A DNA stretch of 64,000 nt from Solwaraspora sp. WMMD406 (GCF_029626025.1 NZ_JARUBF010000001.1:5178001-5242000), one strand, 5' to 3'; numbered from the stretch's first letter, positions 1-9,254 are shown. Numbers and translations are program-made. Notes: generated by a model from the letters alone, not told the origin.

Positions 1-523
1 ACCGGGTGGGAACGTCCGGCCACGCCGTGAGCGGCCACGGCTCCTTGAAGAAGGCGGCGGACTCCTCTTTGGGCGGGTGCCGCAGCGCCTCGTCGAGTAC
101 GTCCGGCGGAAGATCGTGCAGGAACACCGAGAGCGGATCGAACGGGGCGTCCGGATCCCGGCCGGCCGCCACGTCGGCGGCCCGGCGGGCCTGTTCGACG
201 CCGGTGTTCCCCCACCAGTCGCCGGCCGTCTCACCGGGAGCCGGCACCATCGCGGCGACGAGGACCAGCAGGTCGACCGGGACCCGCTGGCAGACCACCG
301 GGGCGGTGAAGCCGGCCAGGGACTGCGCGACCACGACGACGTCGCGGCGATCGCCGATGGCCTCGACCACCAGGTCGACGTACGCCGACAATCCGGCCGA
401 GTCGTCTTCGCACGGCAGGTCGGGGGCGATCACCTCGTGGCCGCGTCCGCGCAACCGGGGAATCACCAGATGCCAGTACCACGAGTCGGACCCGGCACCG
501 TGAATGAGGACGTAGGTCGCCAT
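1..523 (-). CDS. alpha/beta hydrolase, 3'-truncated by window edge
   Basis: The reading frame starts at an ATG at 521-523, preceded by a purine-rich GGAAGGAAAGG ribosome site, and runs off the left edge without a stop, so about 174 residues are visible. The N-terminus MATYVLIHGAGSDSWYW is the usual first strand and oxyanion loop (HGAG) of EstC/salicylate-esterase-like hydrolases. AQSLAGF near residue 67 is the nucleophile elbow, with Ser in the usual place. The later acid and His lie outside the window. It is transcribed leftwards, away from the cluster, with a 211-bp gap to the next gene. Substrate cannot be told. Confidence 0.85.
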   Translation of the reverse strand, partial: MATYVLIHGAGSDSWYWHLVIPRLRGRGHEVIAPDLPCEDDSAGLSAYVDLVVEAIGDRRDVVVVAQSLAGFTAPVVCQRVPVDLLVLVAAMVPAPGETAGDWWGNTGVEQARRAADVAAGRDPDAPFDPLSVFLHDLPPDVLDEALRHPPKEESAAFFKEPWPLTAWPDVPTR

Positions 524-734
524 GCCTTTCCTTCCTACCGGTGAACGCCCGGTTAATCGCCTGATCCGGCATGGGTCGCTATTGGGCCGCCCATGATAAG
601 CAGACCGAACAGGCCCAGGTGAAGGCGCGACACGAGATTGCGCAACCTGGAAGAACAGCGCCGGCGCGTATCACCGCGCGGGACGCGCTGACCAGCACCA
701 GGACGCTGACCACCGCCACCAGCGCGCCGACCAG

Positions 735-2003
735 CTAGAGCACTTCGACGTGCTCGTCGGTGGACCGGGTCATCACACCGCGCGCGTCGAACAACAGCCG
801 AGCATTGGTGGACAATATCTCCGGTTGGTAGACGGCGTGTTCCTGCAACAGAATGCTCAGATCGGCGGCGCGCAACGCCGGCTCCAGATCACCAGCACAG
901 GTCACCGGAACGTCGTCCACCGACCAACCGCCGGCGTACGGATCGTGATAGCTGAGCTCGGCACCCTGCGTCCGCAGCTCCCGCACCACCTCGTACGCCG
1001 GAGACATCCGCAGGTCACTGATGTCGGCCTTGTAGGTGACCCCGAGCAGCAGCACCCGGGCCCCGGCGAGCCGCCGGCCGTGCCCGGCGAGCATCGCCGC
1101 GGACCGGCTGACCACGTACCGGGGCATGACGGTGTTGACCTGCTCGGCCGCCTCGATCAGCCGGGACCGCAAACCGATCCGGCGGGCCTTGTACGCCAGA
1201 TAGTGCGGGTCGACCGGGATGCAGTGCCCGCCGACGCCGGGTCCGGGCCGAAAGGGTTGGAACCCGAACGGTTTGGTCGACGCGCAGTCGATGACGTCCC
1301 AGACGTCGATGCCGAACCGGTGGCACAGGATCGCCATTTCGTTGATCAACGCGATGTTGACCTGCCGGTAGGTGTTCTCCAGCAGTTTGGCCATCTCCGC
1401 CTCGCGGGTGCTCTTGGCGTGCACCACCTCGTCGACGAACCGGCTGTAGAACTCGACCGCCCGGGTGGTGCAGCCAGGAGTGTAGCCGCCGACCACCTTC
1501 GGGGTCTTGGCCATGGTGAGCACCTTGTTACCGGGGTCGATGCGCTCCGGGGAGAAGGCGAGGTGGAAGTCGATCCCGGCGGTGAGCCCGGATCCCTGTT
1601 CCAGGATCGGGCGGACCACCTCGTCGGTGGTCCCCGGGTACGAGGTCGACTCCAGCACCACGAGCATTCCCGGGCGCAGCTGGGCGGCGACCGCGGTGGC
1701 CGCGCCCCGGACCGGTCCCAGGTCGGGTTCGCCGGCCGGGTCCAACGGCGTCGGGACGCAGATGGTCACCACGTCGGCGCGGCCCAGGGCGGCGACGTCG
1801 CAGGTGGCGGTGAAACCCGCCGTCGTCATCGCGATCAGGTCATCGTCGAGTACGTCGTCGATGTGGGAGCGACCCGCGCCGAGCGCGTCCACCACCGACT
1901 GGTCTATGTCGTATCCGGTGACCTTGAGTCCGCTCGCGCTCGCCTCCAGGGCGAGCACGAGCCCGACGTAGCCGAGGCCGCACACTGTCACATCGGCGTT
2001 CAA
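735..2003 (-). CDS. nucleotide-sugar (UDP-HexNAc type) 6-dehydrogenase
   Basis: This is a 422-residue NAD-dependent UDP-sugar 6-dehydrogenase that oxidises C6 of a UDP-hexose to the uronate. Visible are the Rossmann motif GLGYVG near the N-terminus, the STSYPGTT and FSPERIDPG family blocks, and GPGVGGHCIPVDPHYL with the catalytic Cys at 261. A KPFGFQPFRPGPG context is typical of the WbpA/WecC (UDP-HexNAc) branch, so UDP-GlcNAc or UDP-ManNAc is a likelier substrate than UDP-glucose. I chose the TTG start because it overlaps the upstream glycosyltransferase stop (TTGA) and has GAAGGGA about 8 nt upstream; a GTG four codons further in is the alternative. It is likely co-transcribed with the two genes upstream. 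Confidence 0.88.
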   Translation of the reverse strand: MNADVTVCGLGYVGLVLALEASASGLKVTGYDIDQSVVDALGAGRSHIDDVLDDDLIAMTTAGFTATCDVAALGRADVVTICVPTPLDPAGEPDLGPVRGAATAVAAQLRPGMLVVLESTSYPGTTDEVVRPILEQGSGLTAGIDFHLAFSPERIDPGNKVLTMAKTPKVVGGYTPGCTTRAVEFYSRFVDEVVHAKSTREAEMAKLLENTYRQVNIALINEMAILCHRFGIDVWDVIDCASTKPFGFQPFRPGPGVGGHCIPVDPHYLAYKARRIGLRSRLIEAAEQVNTVMPRYVVSRSAAMLAGHGRRLAGARVLLLGVTYKADISDLRMSPAYEVVRELRTQGAELSYHDPYAGGWSVDDVPVTCAGDLEPALRAADLSILLQEHAVYQPEILSTNARLLFDARGVMTRSTDEHVEVL

Positions 2004-4105
2004 CGGATCGATCCCTTCTGTTCGGGCACACCGTCGGACGTCGGCGCGCGCATGCCCACGACCTGTCCACGTGCCACGTCGATGTCGAACTCGGAGCCGG
2101 CCCACACGGCAGTCGGGTCCACCGGCGGCGGCTGTTCGGCCACCGCGTTGCGGGACTGGCGAACCCCGTCGAGCAGCCACTCGTAGCAGTCCGGGGCGAC
2201 CTGGTAGGCGGCGAAGAAGTGCCGCAGGGTGGCCGCGTAGAAGTCCATGATCTCCGGGTAGTGGTCGCCGATGATCTGTTCGGCGACCCGTTCGGCGTAC
2301 ACCTGCTTCTCGGCGTACGGGGTGTCGGCGAACTCGCGCAGCACCTTGTCGGTGAGCACCTCGTCCTCGATGCGCGCGGCGGTCGACGGGCTGAACATCA
2401 GCCGCCACACCCGCTCGCTCACGATCCGCCGTTCCTCGGCACCCTGCGCGTAGAAGCGCACCGCGTTCTGCAGCATCCACCGCAGCGGGAACAGCACCCG
2501 CTCGGGAAACGCGGTCTGCTCGAAAATCCGGTCCTCGTAGTCGCGCATCTCGCGTTCGATCGCGTCTTGGATCCGGGTCATGTGCACGTACAGGCCGGTC
2601 GCCCGCTCCAGCGCGGGACTGCGGGTCTCGCCGTAGAAGACCGACTGCTGGTTGACGAAGTTGCGGATCATCTTGATCAGCCGGTCGGTCTCGGTCTCGG
2701 CGAACACCTCGGCCGGGCCGAGCCGCACGGCCGCGCCGACCGCCTGCAGCACCCGCCCGGACTGGTAGTCGCTGCCGGTGGCGATCCGCAGACCGGGCCG
2801 GCGCAGCTGGTGCTGGCCGCCGATGGCGAACGCCCACACCCGGAAGGTCTTCAACGCGTCACTGGTGTCCGGGAAGACCATCGTCTCCGGCAGCCCCATG
2901 CCGGCGAACGACCAGTGCAGGAAGATGTCGTGGCCGACCACGGTGTGCCACCGCCACTTCTCGTCGCGGCGTACCCCACCGTTCTCCAGGAAGACCAGGG
3001 CGGCGTCGAGGCCGCTGACCGGGGCCTGCTCGACGGTCAACGTACGGTCCTCGAACAGGTATGCCCGGCGGCCCCGCGCGTCGGCCAACACACCGAACCG
3101 CCGCCCGAACTCGTCGGTGGCCGGCAACGGCACGGACAGCACCGCACCGTCGGCGGTGGTGACCTGCATGCCGTCGGCCACCCGACGCCGCTGCCAGCGG
3201 GGCAGGGCGTCGTGCGCGGCGGCGGTGGCCAACTCGACCGGGACCACGGTCGGCACGATGCCGTCGACCCGGTCGACCAGCTCCGCCGGGCGGGCCGGCT
3301 GGTAGTCGTGGAACAGCCGCAGCGCCGCGGTGAACTTGTAGGTGAGGAACGGCATCACGCCGTCGACGGTCGGACATTCGGCGAAGATCTGATCCATCGC
3401 CCGCAGCGTCTCCGGGTGATACACGGTGTCGCCGTCGGAGACCGCGATCGTCGCCGTCTGCAGGCGCTCCCAGCGGTCGTCGGCGCGGCACATCTCGTAG
3501 ACGGTGGCGATACAGCTGTCCACGCCGAACCGGGCCGCGTTGCCGGCACCGGCCATCGCCTGGTTGAGATACACGATCCGCGCGGCGCTGCGGTTGTTGG
3601 CGATCGCCGTCTTGACGATCGCGTCGGAACCGTCGGTGGAGTTGTTGTCCACCGCGACGATCACCACCCGGCCGAGGTCCACGCCGGTCTGGTTGGTCAA
3701 CGAGTGCAACGTGGCGGCCAGGTGCGGCGCCTCGTCCATGAACTTGATGACCAGGAAGATGTCACGGCCTTCCCGGGCCAGGGCGGCGACGTCGTCCAAC
3801 GGCTGGGACTGGCCGGGACCGAACCGCGCCCGCCGACCGGCGAGGAACCGTTCGACGACCCGGCGTTGACCGGCGAGGACCTCCGTACGGAGGGTGTCGG
3901 CACCGCCGTCGACCAGGTCCGCCCGCGTCGACAGCACCCGACGCGCGTCGTCGACCTGCTCCGGCAGCAACGGATCCACGTCGGAGCTACGACCCAGGGC
4001 CAGCAGCGGGCTCTCCGTCGCCGTCTGTGGCGGTTGCCGCCGGTTCAGCTCGGCCCAGAGCCGGTGGTACGGGGGCACGGCAGCCTTGCTCACAAACGGG
4101 TTCAC
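2000..4105 (-). CDS. large family 2 glycosyltransferase
   Basis: This is a 701-residue soluble protein. A GT-A type glycosyltransferase domain lies roughly at residues 115-330: VDNNSTDGSD marks the nucleotide-binding strand and VSDGDT gives the DxD metal site. The long C-terminal half (about 350 residues) is helical and has no family I recognise. No membrane helix is evident. The GTG start follows AGGAGG by 4 nt, and a second in-frame GTG four codons later is possible. It lies 13 nt after the oxidase gene and overlaps the sugar dehydrogenase, so the dehydrogenase may supply its UDP-uronate donor. The acceptor is unknown; it could be the cluster product or a surface glycan. Confidence 0.8.
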   Translation of the reverse strand: MNPFVSKAAVPPYHRLWAELNRRQPPQTATESPLLALGRSSDVDPLLPEQVDDARRVLSTRADLVDGGADTLRTEVLAGQRRVVERFLAGRRARFGPGQSQPLDDVAALAREGRDIFLVIKFMDEAPHLAATLHSLTNQTGVDLGRVVIVAVDNNSTDGSDAIVKTAIANNRSAARIVYLNQAMAGAGNAARFGVDSCIATVYEMCRADDRWERLQTATIAVSDGDTVYHPETLRAMDQIFAECPTVDGVMPFLTYKFTAALRLFHDYQPARPAELVDRVDGIVPTVVPVELATAAAHDALPRWQRRRVADGMQVTTADGAVLSVPLPATDEFGRRFGVLADARGRRAYLFEDRTLTVEQAPVSGLDAALVFLENGGVRRDEKWRWHTVVGHDIFLHWSFAGMGLPETMVFPDTSDALKTFRVWAFAIGGQHQLRRPGLRIATGSDYQSGRVLQAVGAAVRLGPAEVFAETETDRLIKMIRNFVNQQSVFYGETRSPALERATGLYVHMTRIQDAIEREMRDYEDRIFEQTAFPERVLFPLRWMLQNAVRFYAQGAEERRIVSERVWRLMFSPSTAARIEDEVLTDKVLREFADTPYAEKQVYAERVAEQIIGDHYPEIMDFYAATLRHFFAAYQVAPDCYEWLLDGVRQSRNAVAEQPPPVDPTAVWAGSEFDIDVARGQVVGMRAPTSDGVPEQKGSIR

Positions 4106-4118
4106 CAGACCTCCTAGG

Positions 4119-5201
4119 TCACGCTGGTACGGTTCGCAGCAGATCAGGACCGATGCTCGCCACGTCCGGGCAGCCACACACCGCCATGACGAGGTCGAGT
4201 TCCTCCAGGTACATCCGCAGTACGGCGCCGACGCCCGCCTCGCCGTCGGCAGCCAGCCCCCACATCACGGGTCGGCCGACGAAAGCCATCCGGGCGCCCA
4301 GGGCGACCGCCTTGAGCACGTCGGTGCCGCGCCGGACCCCGCCGTCGAGGTAGACCTCGCACCGGTCACCGACCGCGTCGAGCACCTCCGGCAGCGCCGT
4401 CATGGTGGCCACCGATCCGTCGATTTGCCGGCCACCGTGGTTGCTGACCAGCACCCCCTGCGCGCCGGCGTCGACCGCCCGGCGTGCGTCGTCGGCGGCG
4501 AGCACGCCCTTGACCACCAGCGGAAGGCTGGACAGCCCGCGTACCCATTCGACGTCCCGCCAGGTCAGATCCGGGCTGACCAGGATGTCGTTCAGTTCGG
4601 TGAGTTCGAGCCCGCCGGCCGAGTCGGCCGCGACGGGCAGGTTGACCGGCCGGATGTGCGGCGGCAGACCGAAGCCGTTGCGGATGTCCCGATCCCGGTA
4701 ACCGATCACCGGCAGGTCCACCCCCAACACGATGGCCCGGTAGCCGGCGGCCGCGGCCCGCTCGATCAGATTCCGCGTCACTGCCCGGTCCCGGAGGCAG
4801 TAGAGCTGGAACCACAGCGGGCCGGTGGCCGCCGCCGCCACGTCCTCCAACGTCACGCTGGAGAAAACACTCTGGATGGTGAGCACCCCGGCCGTACCTG
4901 CGGCCCGCACCGTCGCCAGTTCCCCGTCGGGGTGGGCCAGCACGTGGTACGACGTGGGGGCGATGCCGACCGGCGCGGCCACCGGCGTGCCGAGCGCGCT
5001 GGTCCGCGCGCTGCGGTTCGCCACGTCCACCAGGACCCGGGGCAGCACCGACAGCCGGTGGAAGGCGTCCCGGTTGGCCTGTACCGTCCGTTCCTCGCCC
5101 GCGCCGCCGGCCACGTAGTCCCACACGTCACGCGGCAGCACGGCTTCGGCGAGCCGGGCGATCTCCGCCACGCTGACGGGGCGGGTCGTCGAGGTCGTCA
5201 T
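4119..5201 (-). CDS. FMN-dependent alpha-hydroxyacid oxidase/dehydrogenase
   Basis: This is a 360-residue member of the LldD/glycolate oxidase/4-hydroxymandelate oxidase family, a TIM barrel that oxidises 2-hydroxyacids to 2-oxoacids. VSNHGGRQIDG contains the catalytic His and the substrate Arg, and VYLDGGVRRGTDVLKA plus GRPVMWG bind FMN. The N-terminal WDYVAGGAGEERT resembles Hmo of glycopeptide clusters more than lactate dehydrogenases, so a mandelate-like aryl substrate is plausible but inferred. The ATG start has GGGAGG 4 nt upstream. It is the first gene of the leftward operon and is divergent from the hydrolase at 5391, with a nested palindrome between them. Confidence 0.88.
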   Translation of the reverse strand: MTTSTTRPVSVAEIARLAEAVLPRDVWDYVAGGAGEERTVQANRDAFHRLSVLPRVLVDVANRSARTSALGTPVAAPVGIAPTSYHVLAHPDGELATVRAAGTAGVLTIQSVFSSVTLEDVAAAATGPLWFQLYCLRDRAVTRNLIERAAAAGYRAIVLGVDLPVIGYRDRDIRNGFGLPPHIRPVNLPVAADSAGGLELTELNDILVSPDLTWRDVEWVRGLSSLPLVVKGVLAADDARRAVDAGAQGVLVSNHGGRQIDGSVATMTALPEVLDAVGDRCEVYLDGGVRRGTDVLKAVALGARMAFVGRPVMWGLAADGEAGVGAVLRMYLEELDLVMAVCGCPDVASIGPDLLRTVPA

Positions 5202-5227
5202 CTGTCCTCCCGGGGCACGGCCATCCA

Positions 5228-5284
5228 GTGTGGAATCGGTGATGTGGTGATTTCCCAGAAATCAGTGACACGGCGATTCCACAC
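5228..5284. promoter_or_regulatory. nested concentric palindrome between divergent genes
   Basis: An 11-bp perfect inverted repeat (GTGTGGAATCG at 5228-5238 and its complement at 5274-5284) surrounds a second perfect one, TGATTTC-CCA-GAAATCA at 5248-5264. Both are centred on base 5256, and the 9-bp segments between them are not complementary. It sits in the only intergenic space shared by the divergent oxidase and hydrolase genes, so a multimeric repressor or activator site is the natural reading. The binding protein is unknown. Confidence 0.55.
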
Positions 5285-5390
5285 GACCGACTGTGCCTGT
5301 TGACGCTGCCCCGTGGTTCTCCGAGAATGCCCAGCTGACCCGTCGCCGTACGGCTGGTTGCTCTGCGACCGTGGGGGCCGGAGGTGGCAG

Positions 5391-6335
5391 GTGACTCTCG
5401 ACCCTTTCACGGCGGCGATGCGACGACTGATGACGGCCGCCCATCCCGACCTCGGCGGCACCGTGACCGACGCCCGCGAGGCCCGGATCATCCACGGCCG
5501 GGCCCGGTTCCCCGGCGGGCCGCCGATGGCCACGACGACCGAGCACGACCTGCCCGGCCAGCCGGGCGTACGACTTCGCGTCTACCAGCCGTACGGTGAC
5601 GACACACCCCGGCCGGTCGTGCTCTACCTGCACGGCGGCGGTTGGGTGCTGTGTGGACTGGACACGCACGACGGGGTCTGTCGGCAGCTCGCCGACCGGA
5701 CCGGCGCGGTCGTGGTGTCCGTCGACTACCGGCTGGCCCCGGAGCACCGGTTCCCGGCCGCCGCCGACGACGCGTACGCCGCGCTGCGGTGGGTCCGCCG
5801 GCAGGCCCCCGGGTGGCGGGCCGACCCGGACCGGATCGCCGTCGCCGGCGACAGCGCCGGCGGGGCGCTGGCCGCCGCGACGTGTCTGCGCGCCCGGGAT
5901 CTGGGCATCGACTGGATCCGGTTCCAGCTGCTGATCTATCCGGTCACCGACTGCCTGGCGGACCGCACCGAGATCGACGACTCGCTGCTCACCGTGGCGC
6001 ACATGCGCTGGTTCACCGAGCAGTACCTGGCCGATCCGGCCGACGGCGTCCACCCGTACGCGTCGCCGCTGCGGGCGGGCGAGCTGTCCGGGTTGCCGCC
6101 CTGCCTGCTGATCACGGCGGAACACGACCCGCTGCGGACCGAAGGCGAGGCGTACGCGGCGCGGCTCGCCGCCGCCGGGGTGCCGACCGAGGCGCACCGG
6201 GTCGACGGGATGTTCCACGGCGTGTTCGGCCTCGGCGCGTTGCTGCCGGTCGCCCGTACCGCCGAGGATCTCGCGGTCGCCGGACTACGTCGGGCGGTGG
6301 GCCGATCGACAGTCCGCACGTCTGAAGATTCCTAA
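5391..6335 (+). CDS. HSL-family alpha/beta hydrolase (esterase-like)
   Basis: This is a 314-residue hydrolase of the hormone-sensitive-lipase family: LHGGGWVL carries the oxyanion hole, AGDSAGGAL holds the nucleophile Ser, TAEHDPLRTEG gives the acid, and GMFHGVFGL the His. These enzymes hydrolyse small acyl or aryl esters; in this setting it could trim an ester intermediate or release a thioester. The GTG start at 5391 is preceded by GGAGG with 6-nt spacing, which makes it better supported than the upstream in-frame start at 5313. It begins a rightward run with the ACP, acyl ligase and methyltransferase genes. Confidence 0.87.
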   Translation: MTLDPFTAAMRRLMTAAHPDLGGTVTDAREARIIHGRARFPGGPPMATTTEHDLPGQPGVRLRVYQPYGDDTPRPVVLYLHGGGWVLCGLDTHDGVCRQLADRTGAVVVSVDYRLAPEHRFPAAADDAYAALRWVRRQAPGWRADPDRIAVAGDSAGGALAAATCLRARDLGIDWIRFQLLIYPVTDCLADRTEIDDSLLTVAHMRWFTEQYLADPADGVHPYASPLRAGELSGLPPCLLITAEHDPLRTEGEAYAARLAAAGVPTEAHRVDGMFHGVFGLGALLPVARTAEDLAVAGLRRAVGRSTVRTSEDS

Positions 6336-6398
6336 TCGGTCATTCGACAGGCAGTTTGGTGACGTCAAGGCAACAACCCAACTGGAGGGGGACCTTCC

Positions 6399-6668
6399 AT
6401 GGATCGCGATCCGGCTGACCTCTACGCCACGATCGGGCGGGTGATGGGGCAGATCCTGGTCCGGCCCGCGCTCGGTGCCGACGAGGACTTCTTCAAGAAC
6501 GGCGGCGACTCGCTGCGCGCCGTCGAACTGCTGCAACGGCTCGCCGCCGAGGACGGCTACAGCGAGCACCTGGGCCGGCCGGAGGTACAGGCGGCGATGC
6601 TGGAGCGGGTCTTCGAGAAGGCCACCCCTCGCGCCCTCGCCTCGGCCGCGTTCGCCGAGGCGGGCTGA
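6399..6668 (+). CDS. free-standing acyl/peptidyl carrier protein
   Basis: This is an 89-residue carrier protein. The phosphopantetheine attachment motif is GGDSLRA, with Ser at residue 38 and a helix-2 recognition segment after it. A GGAGGGGG ribosome site precedes the ATG. It sits 63 bp after the hydrolase and 85 bp before a separate acyl-AMP ligase, which suggests the ligase loads a carboxylic acid onto this carrier for tailoring or transfer, as discrete carrier proteins do for aryl or beta-amino acids in enediyne and related clusters. That pairing is inference from context. Confidence 0.9.
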   Translation: MDRDPADLYATIGRVMGQILVRPALGADEDFFKNGGDSLRAVELLQRLAAEDGYSEHLGRPEVQAAMLERVFEKATPRALASAAFAEAG

Positions 6669-6753
6669 CCCGCCGCTGCCGCGCCGCGTCCGGCGATTCG
6701 TCGCCGGGGCGGTGCACGGTGACCCGACGCGACCGGCGAGGAGGCAACACGCG

Positions 6754-8256
6754 ATGCTGACCGAGATTCGCCGCATTCGGCGGCGTACCCCCGACGCGGT
6801 GGCGGTGCGCTGCGGCACCGCCGGCGGAGAGTGGGTCGAGACCAGTTGGGACCAACTGTGCGACGACGCCGCCGCGGTCGCGGCCCGGGCCCGGCAGGTC
6901 ACCGGCGCCGACCCGGTGATCGTGGTGGTCGACGGCACCGCGGCCAGTGTCGCGACCGTGATCGGGGTGGTGCAGGCCGGGCTGGACGTCGTACTGATGG
7001 AGGAGAAGAGCTCGTACCTGAGCGATCCTCGCTCCCCGGTGGACGCGGTCGGCGCCACCCTGGTCGTCGGTCCGGCGGATCCGGACGCGGCCGCCGTCGC
7101 GGCGGCCAAGGGCCGGACCTACCTGGAGTACGGGCGGTTCCGGGCCCCCGACGACGGCGACGACGGGCCGCCGCCCCGGGTCAGCCGGATCCTGCAACTC
7201 ACCTCCGGCTCGACCGGGGAACCCCGGGTGGCCCGGCAGACGATGCCCGGTGTCCTACAGGGCGCCGAAGCCTACCGGGACCTGTTCGAGTTCACCGAGT
7301 CCGACGTCATCCTGGTGACCGTCCCGCTGGCCCACTCCTACGGACTGGCCGGGATGTTCGCGTCGCTGATCTCGGCGGCGACGCTCGTCACGATCCCACG
7401 GTTCAGCATCCGGTCACTGCTGGCGGCGCTCGACGACGACGTCACCGTGCTGCTCGGTACCCCGATGGTGTACCGGCTGGTGTCGCCGGTGTTGAACGCC
7501 CGCCGCAGATCCGCCCGGGTACGCACCGCGCTGTCGGCGGGCGGCCCGATGACCACCGAGGTCGCCGACGCCGCCCGGCAGGCGCTGGGCACCCCGGTCC
7601 GGCAGATCTACGGCATCACCGAGGCCGGTCTGGTGGCCTGCGTGCCCCGGTCGGTCACCCAGTGGCCGCCGGGGAGCGTGGGCCACCCGGCCCCGGGGGT
7701 GCGGCTACGCATCGATTCCGAGCCAGGCCCGGACGACGACGAACTGCCGCCGCAGCCGGCACCCGACGGCTCGCGCACCGGTCGGCTGTACGTCTGGACG
7801 CTGGCCATGTTCGAGGGGTACGTGGGCTCGACGGCCCCGCACCTGACCGAGGACGGTTTCTACGACACCGGCGACGTGGTGCGCCTCGACGCCGACGGGG
7901 TGCTCACCGTCCTGGGTCGCAAAGGCAGCTTCATCAACGTCGGCGGGCGCAAGGTCAACCCCCGGCGCGTCGAGCGGCTCCTGTCGGAGCATCCGGCGGT
8001 ACGGGACGCGTACGTCTTCGGGGTGGAACGCTCCGACGGCGAGGAGGAGATCCACGCCGCGGTGGTCCTCGACCCGCAGACCTACGTCGACCAGGTCCTG
8101 GCGCACTGCCGGGCCGGCACGCTCATGCCGTACGAGATACCGCACCACGTGCACGTACTGGAGCGGATGCCCCGGACCGGCATGGGCAAGATCGATCGGG
8201 CCGAGGTGCTCGCGGCGACCCGGCAGCCCGCCCGGGCGGCGGTCGTCCGTGGGTGA
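6754..8256 (+). CDS. acyl-AMP ligase (ANL superfamily)
   Basis: This is a 500-residue adenylate-forming enzyme. Core motifs are LTSGSTGEPR (A3 phosphate loop), YGITEAG (A5), YDTGDVVRLD (A7) and TGMGKIDR with the A10 Lys. It activates a carboxylic acid with ATP and most likely passes it to the adjacent carrier protein or to CoA. It is shorter at the N-terminus than classic acyl-CoA synthetases but complete in motifs. The ATG start at 6754 follows AGGAGG with 9-nt spacing; longer in-frame extensions run through the ACP reading frame and are unlikely. The substrate cannot be read from the sequence. Confidence 0.88.
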   Translation: MLTEIRRIRRRTPDAVAVRCGTAGGEWVETSWDQLCDDAAAVAARARQVTGADPVIVVVDGTAASVATVIGVVQAGLDVVLMEEKSSYLSDPRSPVDAVGATLVVGPADPDAAAVAAAKGRTYLEYGRFRAPDDGDDGPPPRVSRILQLTSGSTGEPRVARQTMPGVLQGAEAYRDLFEFTESDVILVTVPLAHSYGLAGMFASLISAATLVTIPRFSIRSLLAALDDDVTVLLGTPMVYRLVSPVLNARRRSARVRTALSAGGPMTTEVADAARQALGTPVRQIYGITEAGLVACVPRSVTQWPPGSVGHPAPGVRLRIDSEPGPDDDELPPQPAPDGSRTGRLYVWTLAMFEGYVGSTAPHLTEDGFYDTGDVVRLDADGVLTVLGRKGSFINVGGRKVNPRRVERLLSEHPAVRDAYVFGVERSDGEEEIHAAVVLDPQTYVDQVLAHCRAGTLMPYEIPHHVHVLERMPRTGMGKIDRAEVLAATRQPARAAVVRG

Positions 8257-8334
8257 GCGCACCCGCGACGACGGCCACCTCGACCCGTCCCACCTGTATG
8301 TGTTCAACCCACTACGTCGATCAGGAGTGAGCGA

Positions 8335-9198
8335 ATGACAACGACCATCGCCTCGCAGGAACGGTACGACCTGGGCGGGGTCGGCGACACCGCGTTGTGG
8401 ATGGCCGCCTACCGGGCTCGCGAGAGCCGTCGGCCGGACCGGCTCTACAACGACCCGTTCGCCGAGCTGCTCGCCGGGACCAAGGGTCCGAAGCTGCTGA
8501 CCCACTTCCACACCGCCCACGCCTCCGACGAGGGCAACCCGTACCTGGCGATCCGGACCCGCTGGTTCGACGACTTCATCACCGACAACGTCACCCCGGG
8601 TTCGCAGGCGGTCGGCCTCGGTGCCGGGCTGGACTGCCGGGCCTACCGCAAGGACTGGCCGGCGGACATCACGCTGTTCGAGGTGGACCAGCCGGCGGTG
8701 CTGGCGTACAAGGCGGAAAAGCTGGAGTCGATCGGCGCGCAGCGTCGGTGCGACACCCGTACCGTCCCGGTCAACCTCGGTGACGACTGGATGAGCGCGC
8801 TCGCCGAGGCGGGTCACGACCCCGCCCGGCCGACCACCTGGTTCTCCGAGGGCGTGCTGTTCTACCTGCCGATGGAGCTGGCCAAGACGGTGCTGCGCTC
8901 CGCCGCCCGGCTCTCCGCGCCCGGCAGCCGGATCGCCATGGACCTGGTCGGCACCGGGATTTTCTCCTTCCCGTACACCCAGGAGTTCCTGTCCCGGCTG
9001 AAGGCCGCGGACAGCCCGTGGCAGTGGGGCACCGACGACCTGCGGGGTCTGTTGGAGTCCTGCGGCTGGACCGACGTCACGGTGGTCGAGCCGGGCAACG
9101 AGTCGGCGAGCTACGGCCGCTGGCCCGAGGCGGCGGCGCCGAGCAACATCCCGTCGATCCCGCGTATCTACCTGGTCAGCGCCACCGTCGCGAGCTGA
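8335..9198 (+). CDS. LCM-family (TIGR00027-like) S-adenosylmethionine methyltransferase
   Basis: This is a 287-residue class I methyltransferase of the leucine-carboxyl-methyltransferase/PPM family. An N-terminal segment RPDRLYNDPFAELLAG is followed by GLGAGLDCRAYR, the SAM-binding loop, then FEVDQPAVLAYK with the ribose-binding acidic residue, and WFSEGVLFYLP. Relatives such as TcmP methylate carboxylates or hydroxyls of aromatic polyketides. The ATG start has AGGAG upstream. It ends the rightward operon and faces the leftward sugar genes across two strong hairpins. The precise substrate is unknown. Confidence 0.87.
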   Translation: MTTTIASQERYDLGGVGDTALWMAAYRARESRRPDRLYNDPFAELLAGTKGPKLLTHFHTAHASDEGNPYLAIRTRWFDDFITDNVTPGSQAVGLGAGLDCRAYRKDWPADITLFEVDQPAVLAYKAEKLESIGAQRRCDTRTVPVNLGDDWMSALAEAGHDPARPTTWFSEGVLFYLPMELAKTVLRSAARLSAPGSRIAMDLVGTGIFSFPYTQEFLSRLKAADSPWQWGTDDLRGLLESCGWTDVTVVEPGNESASYGRWPEAAAPSNIPSIPRIYLVSATVAS

Positions 9199-9223
9199 CC
9201 TCGGCGTACCCCTGCGCACCCCG

Positions 9224-9254
9224 GGTGGCCCGGCCGAACATCGGCCGGGCCACC
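9224..9254 (+). terminator. hairpin terminator after methyltransferase
   Basis: A perfect 14-bp GC-rich stem (9224-9237 with 9241-9254) has a 3-nt loop and lies 25 nt after the methyltransferase stop. There is no clear U tract, which is usual for actinobacterial hairpin terminators. Confidence 0.7.

Noticed and set aside
524-734. Minus-strand stretch after the first sugar dehydrogenase encoding a hydrophobic run (LVGALVAVVSVLVLVSA)
   Set aside because: No plausible start with ribosome site and a stop within about 50 codons; it could be a gene remnant but the evidence is too thin.
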